Shown piece by piece: positions 7,135-12,853 of a DNA stretch of 12,853 nt. Location of the stretch: the NCBI GenBank assembly GCA_029777215.1, contig JAKOSQ010000157.1:1-12853 (forward strand), read 5' to 3'. Every line of letters begins with the position of its first letter. Positions within the stretch are counted from its first letter, which is position 1. This stretch comes from Bacillota bacterium. GTDB taxonomy: Bacteria > Bacillota > Clostridia > Oscillospirales > Oscillospiraceae. The position numbers were made by a program, and so were the translations under genes. Under the pieces are notes generated by a model, which searched no databases, had not been told where the DNA came from, and saw only the letters and a list, made by a program, of their open reading frames with translations.

Positions 7135-8133
7135 ATGGAGAAAGTCGTTCTGGGCCTCTCGGGTGGGGTGGACTCCGCCGTCGCGGCCCGACTGCTGCAG
7201 GAGCAGGGCTGCGAGGTCTGCGGCCTCTATATGGACATCGCGGGCGACGAGGCCCGCGCGGACGCGCAGCGCGTGGCTGAGGAGTTGGGCGTCTCGCTCG
7301 TCGTCGCGGACGTCGCGGCGGCACAGGAGGAATTTGTGCGCCGGCCCTTTGTGGACGCCTATCTGCGCGGCGAGACACCGAACCCCTGCATTCTCTGCAA
7401 TCCTGCGGTTAAATTCAAGACGCTTTTGGACTATGCGGATACCATCGGCGCGCAGACGGTCGCGACGGGACACTACATTCGTGCGGAAAACGGGATGATT
7501 TTAAAAGGCCGCGCGGAAAACGACCAGAGCTACATGCTCTGCCGCCTCCGGCGCGAGCAGGCCGCGCGCCTCCGAATGCCGCTCGGCCCCTACAACAAGG
7601 AGGAAGTCCGCGCGCTCGCGGAGCGCTTCGATCTGCCGGTCGCGCACAAGGCCGCCAGCATGGAAATCTGCTTCATCCCGGACAAGGACTACATCGGCTG
7701 GATCTCGGCGCGCGGCGTGCCGCTGCCGCCGGCGGGCGACTTCGTCTTTCACGGCGCGGTTGTCGGTCGGCACAAGGGCATCCACCGCTGGACGGTCGGC
7801 CAGCGTCTGCCGGGCCTGTTCAACGAGCGCAAGCTCTACGTCTCGCGCATCGTCCTGGAGCGAAACGAGGTCGAAGTCGCGCTTTGGGAGGAGCTTTTCA
7901 GAACGGAACTTGCGGCGCGGGACATGAACTGGCTCATCGACCCGCCGACCGAACCCATCCGCGCGTCCGTCAAGGTGCGGCACACGAAGTGGGAGTGTCC
8001 GTCCTGCACGGTCTATCCCGCGGAGGACGGTGTGCGCATTGTTTGCGACGAGGCGGTCCGCGCACCGGCGGCGGGGCAGTCCGCCGTGCTCTACGACGGC
8101 GAGCGTTTGCTCGGCGGCGGCTTCATTGTCTGA
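7135..8133 (+). CDS. mnmA: tRNA-specific 2-thiouridylase MnmA
   Basis: MnmA activates U34 of tRNA with ATP and replaces its 2-oxygen by sulfur, giving s2U. The 332-residue protein has the N-type ATP pyrophosphatase loop SGGVDS (9-14), the cysteine motif TPNPCILCN with C85 and C88, and the second active-site cysteine C179 in MEICFIPD, then the C-terminal beta-barrel ending GERLLGGGFIV. C88 and C179 correspond to E. coli C102 and C199. E. coli has Asp where C85 stands. It is shorter than the usual 350-370 residues mainly because the loop after GLYMD (residues 30-34) lacks the usual insertion. An extra CPSC pair (C288, C291) lies in the barrel. ATG at 7135 is one base past the mnmG stop, with AAGGA eight bases upstream; an in-frame ATG at 7102 lies inside mnmG and is disfavoured. 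Confidence 0.96.
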   Translation: MEKVVLGLSGGVDSAVAARLLQEQGCEVCGLYMDIAGDEARADAQRVAEELGVSLVVADVAAAQEEFVRRPFVDAYLRGETPNPCILCNPAVKFKTLLDYADTIGAQTVATGHYIRAENGMILKGRAENDQSYMLCRLRREQAARLRMPLGPYNKEEVRALAERFDLPVAHKAASMEICFIPDKDYIGWISARGVPLPPAGDFVFHGAVVGRHKGIHRWTVGQRLPGLFNERKLYVSRIVLERNEVEVALWEELFRTELAARDMNWLIDPPTEPIRASVKVRHTKWECPSCTVYPAEDGVRIVCDEAVRAPAAGQSAVLYDGERLLGGGFIV

Positions 8134-8163
8134 ACTGGCCTTTCCCGGCAGACAAATGTATGC

Positions 8164-8192
8164 TTGTGGAGTCACGCACTTTGTGGTAAAAT
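8164..8192 (+). promoter_or_regulatory. Promoter of the diguanylate cyclase gene
   Basis: TTGTGG (8164-8169), a 17-base spacer and TAAAAT (8187-8192), with a TGG extended -10 directly before the -10 box. The 111-base gap after mnmA contains no clear terminator, so read-through from mnmA remains possible. The promoter position also argues against a longer protein beginning at 8164. Confidence 0.65.
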
Positions 8193-8244
8193 AAGAAGAA
8201 TCCCGCTGAACGCAAAAAATAGACGAGGAGGCGAAAATACCCCG

Positions 8245-9369
8245 ATGAAATGGCTGGAAACGATAAAAACCACGCACGAACGCGAGGCGGCCGCGATTGC
8301 GAACAACGCGGAAGCAACCGAAAAAGCCAATCTGCACATGTTCCGGCTCGTCGTCCTGATCGGCCTTCTGACCTTCGGGTCGCTGTGGGTGCTGACCTAC
8401 CTTGTGGACCAATTCCGGGCCTTCCGGTTCACGGACATCGTGCTGGTCCTGTGTTTTCTCGCAGTCTACGGTTTTTCGCGCCTGCCTTCCATGAAAGCCC
8501 CGTCGGTTCTCTGGCTCTATTGCGCGTTTTCGGTCTATGCGGCGGTCACGATCCTCTCCGGCATTTTCGTGACGCAAAACTATGTGGACGTCATGATCTT
8601 CGTCTGTCTCTTTCAGCTCCCGGTCCTGACGCTCGACCGCAGTTTGCGCGTTGACCTCATCGAGGTCATTCTGGCCGCAGCCTATCTGCTTTTCGTGCTG
8701 CCCCACAAGTCGCCCGGACTTGCCAGCACGGAGGTCGTGAACGTTGGGTTCTTCACGGCCTCGGCGCTCGCGGCGGGTGGCTTTCTGCGCCGGACGCGCA
8801 TCGCTAACTTTGAGCTGGAGCGTCAGAGCGTGCAGCGCGAAACGACCGACTACCTCACCGGGCTCTACAACCGCCGCAAGCTCTTTGAATATTTGGGCGA
8901 AAAGGAGAAAAAGGGCAGCGCCGAACCGCTCGCAGGCATTCTGATGCTCGACATCGACTTTTTCAAGCTCTATAACGACAGCTACGGTCATATCGCCGGG
9001 GACGAGTGCCTGCGACGCATCGGAGCGTACCTTCTGAGTCTCGGCCAGAGCTACCCCGTGAGCTTTTTCCGCTATGGCGGCGAGGAATTTCTCGGCACCA
9101 GCAGCAATTTCAACCGCGAGGAGCTCTGCTGCTTCGGCGAGAAGATCGTCGACGAGCTGCGCGGGCTGAACATTCAAAACGAATTCGTCGAGCGCGGTCG
9201 TGTGACGGTCAGCGTCGGGCTTGCCTTCTCGGATTCTCCCGACGGGAGAAGCTATGAGCAGCTGATCTCCCAGGCGGACAGCGCGCTCTATGAAGCCAAG
9301 CGCACCGGCCGCAACCGGGCCGTCGTCTGGCACCCCGGCATGAGCACCATCGAACAGAGCTGCCGATAA
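8245..9369 (+). CDS. Membrane-bound GGDEF diguanylate cyclase
   Basis: This 374-residue protein probably condenses two GTP into cyclic di-GMP. A short cytoplasmic N-terminus is followed by about six hydrophobic segments (roughly 33-53, 63-80, 86-108, 112-130, 138-153, 164-180) that form a sensor of unknown ligand. Residues 200-365 are a GGDEF domain with DYLTGLYNRR (202-211), DIDFFKLYND (236-245), GHIAGDE (248-254), RYGGEEF (276-282) and ALYEAKRTGRN (347-357). The GGEEF motif and metal-binding aspartates are intact, so catalysis is likely. There is no RxxD inhibitory site before GGEEF. ATG at 8245 is chosen. The AGGAGG at 8226-8231 is 13 bases away, longer than usual, but no better in-frame start is present and the family-like sequence begins here. 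It probably has its own promoter and a terminator right after it. No cognate EAL or PilZ protein is nearby. Confidence 0.93.
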   Translation: MKWLETIKTTHEREAAAIANNAEATEKANLHMFRLVVLIGLLTFGSLWVLTYLVDQFRAFRFTDIVLVLCFLAVYGFSRLPSMKAPSVLWLYCAFSVYAAVTILSGIFVTQNYVDVMIFVCLFQLPVLTLDRSLRVDLIEVILAAAYLLFVLPHKSPGLASTEVVNVGFFTASALAAGGFLRRTRIANFELERQSVQRETTDYLTGLYNRRKLFEYLGEKEKKGSAEPLAGILMLDIDFFKLYNDSYGHIAGDECLRRIGAYLLSLGQSYPVSFFRYGGEEFLGTSSNFNREELCCFGEKIVDELRGLNIQNEFVERGRVTVSVGLAFSDSPDGRSYEQLISQADSALYEAKRTGRNRAVVWHPGMSTIEQSCR

Positions 9370-9398
9370 AAAGAAAAGGGATTCGTCCAAAGACAAGC

Positions 9399-9434
9399 AA
9401 AAAAAAGAGACCGCCTATGGCGGTCTCTTTTTTT
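9399..9434. terminator. Bidirectional intrinsic terminator between the GGDEF gene and metG
   Basis: A perfect 10-bp stem (9406-9415 with 9419-9428) closes a TAT loop and is flanked by an A-run on the left and TTTTTT on the right, so it has a U-tract on both strands. It starts about 30 bases after the GGDEF stop and its right edge overlaps the metG stop codon (9433-9435). One element serves both convergent genes. Confidence 0.92.
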
Positions 9435-11370
9435 AGCAAAGTGTCGCGCCGGCGGGGACTTCGTCCGCGAGCATGACGAGGTTGAGCTTGCCATCTTTTT
9501 CGGCGGAGAGAATCATACCCTGAGACATCTCGCCCATCATCTTGCGGGGCGCGAGGTTCGTGCAGGCGACGATCGTCTTGCCGACGAGCTCCTCCGGCTT
9601 GTAGTATTTTGCGATGCCGGAGAGGATCGTGCGCTCCGTGCCGGAGCCGTCATCAAGCTTGAACTTGAGGAGCTTGTCGCTCTTTTTGACGTTTTCGCAG
9701 CTGAGGACCTTGCAGACTGTCATTGTGACCTTGGCAAAGTCATCGATCGTGATGGGGCCAGCGGCTTCCTCCTCGGCCGGGGTCTCGGCGGCCTTCGGGT
9801 TGAGCTCGTCGAGGGCCTTGAGCTCCTTTTCCATGTCGATGCGCGGGAAGAGCGTTTCGCCCTTTTTGACCGTGACCGTCTCCGAGAGGACGCCGAAGCG
9901 CGCGGCGTTGTCCCAGCTCCGGTCGGCTTCCGACGCGCCGATCTGCGCGAAAGCCTTTTCGCAGGTCTCCGGCATGGTCGGCTGCAGGAGGGTCACGCAG
10001 ATGCGAATCGTCTCGAGCAGGTTGTACATGACGGTCGCGAGGCGGGCGTTGTTCGCCGGGTCCTTCGCGAGCACCCAGGGGGCGGTCTCGTCGATGTACT
10101 TGTTCGCGCGGGAAATGACCTTGAAGATGTCGGTGAGTGCCTGCTGGGTTTGGAAGGCTTCCATGTCCTTCTCATAGGCGTCGCGCAGACCCTTCGCCAT
10201 ATTGACGAGCTCGTCGTCCATGGGGTCGGCCTGACGGTCTGCCGGGAGCGTGCCGTCGAAGTATTTTTCGACCATCGCGACCGTGCGGGAGACGAGGTTG
10301 CCGAAGTCGTTGGCGAGGTCGGAGTTGATGCGGGTGATGAGCGCTTCGTTCGTGAACGCGCCGTCCGAGCCGAACGGGAACTCGCGCATGAGGAAAAAGC
10401 GCAGGCTGTCCGCGCCGTAGCGGTCAACGAGGACGACGGGGTCGACGACGTTGCCCTTGGATTTCGACATTTTGCCGCCGTCGATGAGGAGCCAGCCGTG
10501 GCCGTAAATTTTCTTCGGCAGCGGCAGCTCGAGGCTCATGAGCATCGCGGGCCAAATGATCGAGTGGAAGCGGACGATCTCCTTGCCGACGATGTGGACG
10601 TCCGCCGGCCAAAACTTGTCGAAGTCGTCGTACTTCTCGTTGCCGTAGCCGAGGGCGGTGATGTAGTTCGACAGCGCGTCGACCCAGACGTAGACGACGT
10701 GCTTCGGGTCGAAGGTGACGGGGATGCCCCAGGTGAAGCTCGTGCGGGAGACGCAGAGGTCCTCAAGACCCGGGCGCACGAAGTTGTTGAGCATTTCGTT
10801 GACGCGGCTCTCCGGCTCAAGGAAGCCGGGGGTCTGCAGCAGTTCTTCGATGCGGTCCTGATACTTCGAGAGACGGAAGAAATACGCCTCCTCCTCGGCG
10901 TCGTGGACCTCGCGGCCGCAGTCCGGGCACTTGCCGTCGACGAGCTGCGTCTCGGTCCAGAAGCTCTCGCAGGGCGTGCAGTACTTGCCCCGGTAGGAAC
11001 CCTTGTAGATGTCGCCCTTGTCGTACATCTGTTTAAAAATCTTCTGGATGGACTCGACGTGGTAGTCGTCGGTTGTGCGGATGAAGCGGTCGTTGGAGAT
11101 GTTCATGAGCTTCCACAGATCGAGGATGCCGCCCTTGCCAGTGACGATCTCGTCGACGAACTGCTGGGGTGTGACGCCCTTGGCTTTGGCCTTTTCTTCG
11201 ATCTTCTGGCCGTGCTCGTCGGCGCCGGTGAGGAACAGAACATCATAGCCGCACATTCGCTTGTAGCGGGCAATGTTGTCCGTCGCGACGGTGCAGTAAG
11301 CGTGGCCGATGTGCAGCTTGTCCGATGGATAGTAGATCGGGGTGGTGATGTAGAATGTTCCTTTGCTCAT
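9433..11370 (-). CDS. metG: Methionyl-tRNA synthetase with C-terminal tRNA-binding domain
   Basis: MetG charges tRNA-Met, and therefore also the initiator tRNA, in the cytoplasm. The 645-residue protein is a class I synthetase with HIGH (20-23), a zinc knuckle CTPC...CPDC (C131, C134, C148, C151), KMSKS (300-304), an anticodon-binding helical domain (about 365-510), an Ala/Glu-rich linker (about 530-545) and a C-terminal OB-fold of the EMAP II/Trbp111 type (about 546-645), where ILSGIAKYY and NLAPRKMMG are typical. Length matches Bacillus-type MetG (about 650-665). ATG at 11370 has AGGAGG upstream, but 11 bases away, which is rather long. No T-box or S-box leader fits in the 71 bases before it. 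It may be co-transcribed with the VanW-type gene upstream, and it ends in the bidirectional terminator. Confidence 0.97.
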   Translation of the reverse strand: MSKGTFYITTPIYYPSDKLHIGHAYCTVATDNIARYKRMCGYDVLFLTGADEHGQKIEEKAKAKGVTPQQFVDEIVTGKGGILDLWKLMNISNDRFIRTTDDYHVESIQKIFKQMYDKGDIYKGSYRGKYCTPCESFWTETQLVDGKCPDCGREVHDAEEEAYFFRLSKYQDRIEELLQTPGFLEPESRVNEMLNNFVRPGLEDLCVSRTSFTWGIPVTFDPKHVVYVWVDALSNYITALGYGNEKYDDFDKFWPADVHIVGKEIVRFHSIIWPAMLMSLELPLPKKIYGHGWLLIDGGKMSKSKGNVVDPVVLVDRYGADSLRFFLMREFPFGSDGAFTNEALITRINSDLANDFGNLVSRTVAMVEKYFDGTLPADRQADPMDDELVNMAKGLRDAYEKDMEAFQTQQALTDIFKVISRANKYIDETAPWVLAKDPANNARLATVMYNLLETIRICVTLLQPTMPETCEKAFAQIGASEADRSWDNAARFGVLSETVTVKKGETLFPRIDMEKELKALDELNPKAAETPAEEEAAGPITIDDFAKVTMTVCKVLSCENVKKSDKLLKFKLDDGSGTERTILSGIAKYYKPEELVGKTIVACTNLAPRKMMGEMSQGMILSAEKDGKLNLVMLADEVPAGATLC

Positions 11371-11441
11371 GGTGTTTGTTTCCTCCTGTTATTATCCCGG
11401 GATTGCCTGATGATGACGGCTTACCGGGCTTGTAGGTAATT

Positions 11442-12853
11442 TTATGCCGCGTCCGTGGTGACGGGGGTGGTGGCTGCGGGCGTCTCCGTGGCAGGGGCGG
11501 GGGTGGGCGTCGCTGCCGCGGAAGGCTTCGGTGTCGCTGCCGCAGAGGGCTTCGGCGTCGCTGCCGCAGACGGCTTGGGCGTCGCGGTCGTGGTGGTGTG
11601 GTAGTGGTAGGTGCTCTTGGCTTCGACCTTCTTGGAGATGAGATTACCGTCCTTGTCGTAGACCCAGCGGTAAGAGGTCGCGCCGAAGCTGTCGCTGTTT
11701 TTGAAGGTCTCGGTCGTCATCTTGACGGTGATGCCGTCCGGGTTCGAGCCGTAGATCTGGACCGTGACGTTCCCGCCGCCGACCGAGGCCGCGAGCTTGA
11801 TGGGGTAGGCGCTGGCGTTTTTGAATTTGAAGTCCGGCGACGGCCAGCTGACGGTCGCGTCGAGGCCGGTCGGCAGATAGTTGACGCCGAAATAGTGGTT
11901 CGTGCGCGAGGTGATCGCCATGTTCGCGATCAGCGTGCAGTAGTAGAGCGTCGAGGACACCTGGCAGATGCCGCCGCCGACCTCCTGCACGACCTGCCCG
12001 CCGGAGTAAGCGCCCGCCGCCTGATAGCCGGCGGCTTTGGTGCGCTGGCCGAGGGTGCCGTTGTAGGAAAATTCCTCGCCGGGGTTGAGGATGACGCCGT
12101 TGAGCGCGGCGGCAGCCTTGGTGATGTTGTTGATACGGGCGCTGCTGCTGCCGGAGAGCGAGGTGCTTTTCTGGGAGAGCACGGTCGCAAAGAGCAAGGC
12201 GTTTAGCTTGTCAGTCGTTACCTCCGGGTCCGTGAGGACGAGCGGAATTGTCACGAGATCGCCGTCCGCCGCCTCGTCCCAGAGCTTTTTCGCGGCGTCC
12301 ATGTCAAAGCTTCTGCCCTGCGCGGACTGGGTCGCTGCGTGGGTCGAAGCGTCGTATTCGGCGTTTTTCGGCTCGGCGTGGACGGAGTCGTAGAGTTCCT
12401 GCAGGTTAAGCTCGCTTGTCTTGCCGCCGCTCTTGGTGGCGGTGAAGTTCAGTTTCTTGTATTCGCCGGCGGCGAGCGCCTTTTTGACGGTGTCGTAGAG
12501 CGCATCCTGATCGAGGGTCACGGTGCTCGCGCCCTTGACGACGGTGATCGCGTCGTCACCAACCTTGACGCTGCCGTTGGCGAGGGCGAGCGCGACCTTC
12601 GCCGCCGCGTCCTCGACCTGCTTTTTGAGGTAGTTCTCGTCGAGGACAGCGCCGTCGGAGGACTTGAGCTCCGCACCGCCGAAAAAGGATTTTATGTAGT
12701 TAAAGGTGTTTTTAAAGAAATTTCCGCCGTGGCAGGCGTCAAAGGCGTGCTGTGCGGCGTCCGGTGCGGAGAGATAGGTGCCGGCCTGTTTGCCGCTGAC
12801 GCTCATCTCGCAGCCCGCGGGCAGGGAGACGGTCAGCGTCCGGTCGTCCTCAA
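11442..12853 (-). CDS. VanW-domain surface protein (YoaR-like), N-terminus beyond the window
   Basis: The frame stays open from the stop at 11442 to the right edge of the window; the ATG at 12806 is internal, because the 15 codons before it (reading DDRTLTVSLPAGCE) are open and coding-like. Thus 469 residues are visible and the start is missing. The first half fits a putative peptidoglycan-binding region (PG_binding_4-like). The middle is a VanW domain: NPGEEFSYN, then EVGGGICQVSSTLYY with a conserved cysteine, then the NHYFGVNYLPTGLDATVSWPSPDFKFKN stretch. A short YRWVYDKDGNLISKK segment follows, and a tail of ATPKPSAA repeats rich in Pro, Thr and Ala ends the protein. Relatives are usually exported and thought to act on or bind the cell wall; the exact activity is not established. 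The missing start probably carries a signal peptide or membrane anchor. metG follows 71 bases downstream. Confidence 0.88.
   Translation of the reverse strand, partial: EDDRTLTVSLPAGCEMSVSGKQAGTYLSAPDAAQHAFDACHGGNFFKNTFNYIKSFFGGAELKSSDGAVLDENYLKKQVEDAAAKVALALANGSVKVGDDAITVVKGASTVTLDQDALYDTVKKALAAGEYKKLNFTATKSGGKTSELNLQELYDSVHAEPKNAEYDASTHAATQSAQGRSFDMDAAKKLWDEAADGDLVTIPLVLTDPEVTTDKLNALLFATVLSQKSTSLSGSSSARINNITKAAAALNGVILNPGEEFSYNGTLGQRTKAAGYQAAGAYSGGQVVQEVGGGICQVSSTLYYCTLIANMAITSRTNHYFGVNYLPTGLDATVSWPSPDFKFKNASAYPIKLAASVGGGNVTVQIYGSNPDGITVKMTTETFKNSDSFGATSYRWVYDKDGNLISKKVEAKSTYHYHTTTTATPKPSAAATPKPSAAATPKPSAAATPTPAPATETPAATTPVTTDAA
11509..11580. repeat. Three tandem 24-bp repeats encoding ATPKPSAA
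   Basis: Units at 11509-11532, 11533-11556 and 11557-11580 differ at only a few bases, mostly at silent third-codon positions. They encode the Pro/Ala/Thr-rich C-terminal tail of the VanW protein. Because the period is a multiple of three, copy number could vary by slippage without breaking the frame. A diverged Ala/Thr/Pro-rich stretch continues to the C-terminus. Confidence 0.9.

Noticed and set aside
8134-8163. Terminator after mnmA
   Set aside because: No stem followed by a U-run is visible, so read-through toward the GGDEF gene cannot be excluded.
7501-9396. 631-codon minus-strand open frame across the mnmA-GGDEF region
   Set aside because: It covers two confidently identified plus-strand genes and a promoter, with no family similarity.
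10150-11439. 429-codon plus-strand open frame opposite metG
   Set aside because: It is antisense to metG, and the translation is Val/Asp/Glu/Arg-rich without motifs.
11371-11441. T-box, S-box or attenuator leader upstream of metG
   Set aside because: The gap is only 71 bases, with no T-box sequence, no terminator and no specifier-like stem. A GATAAT near 11385-11395 on the minus strand lacks a convincing -35.
1-12853. CRISPR arrays, tRNA or rRNA genes, insertion sequences, phage genes
   Set aside because: No regularly spaced repeats, cloverleaf-like sequences, transposase motifs or flanking inverted repeats with target duplications were seen.

Overview
The window looks like chromosomal DNA of a GC-rich anaerobic member of the Clostridia, probably an Oscillospirales-type gut bacterium. 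The reasons are strong AGGAGG ribosome-binding sites, a YtrA-type GntR/ABC-2 transporter operon, an oxygen-sensitive 2-hydroxyacyl-CoA dehydratase pair, a clostridial-type MnmA with a CxxC motif, and a VanW/YoaR-type surface protein. The genus cannot be fixed from the sequence alone. No insertion sequence, prophage, CRISPR array, tRNA or rRNA was seen. Coding density is high and no gene-free gap exceeds 300 bases.

Layout. (1) Positions 1-1589, plus strand: the end of one 2-hydroxyacyl-CoA dehydratase subunit and a complete second subunit, two bases apart. This is amino-acid or hydroxy-acid fermentation machinery. (2) Positions 1590-1749: a stack of four hairpins between convergent genes. The outer two look like terminators for opposite strands, arranged so that the two transcripts would overlap at their 3' ends. 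(3) Positions 1750-5004, minus strand: a tightly overlapping operon of GntR/YtrA regulator, ABC ATPase and a large ABC-2-type membrane protein, with a promoter and a candidate GTAC-type operator at 5031-5082. (4) Positions 5109-8133, plus strand: mnmG and mnmA, one base apart. They encode the two arms of wobble-uridine (U34) tRNA modification and probably share the promoter at 5124-5152. (5) Positions 8164-9369, plus strand: a membrane-bound GGDEF diguanylate cyclase with its own promoter. (6) Positions 9399-9434: a bidirectional terminator. (7) Positions 9433-12853, minus strand: metG (methionyl-tRNA synthetase), preceded in its transcription direction by a VanW-domain surface protein that runs off the right edge of the window.

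Most genes belong to well-known families. The points most worth following are the nested convergent terminators at 1619-1752, the regulatory architecture of the GntR operon (phased A-tracts, GTAC half-sites, overlapping genes), the mnmG-mnmA pairing, the three-cysteine arrangement in MnmA, and a diguanylate cyclase without the usual product-inhibition site. I found no clear evidence of an entirely undescribed system. Several starts were moved from the longest possible reading frame on the basis of ribosome-binding sites; these are noted per gene.
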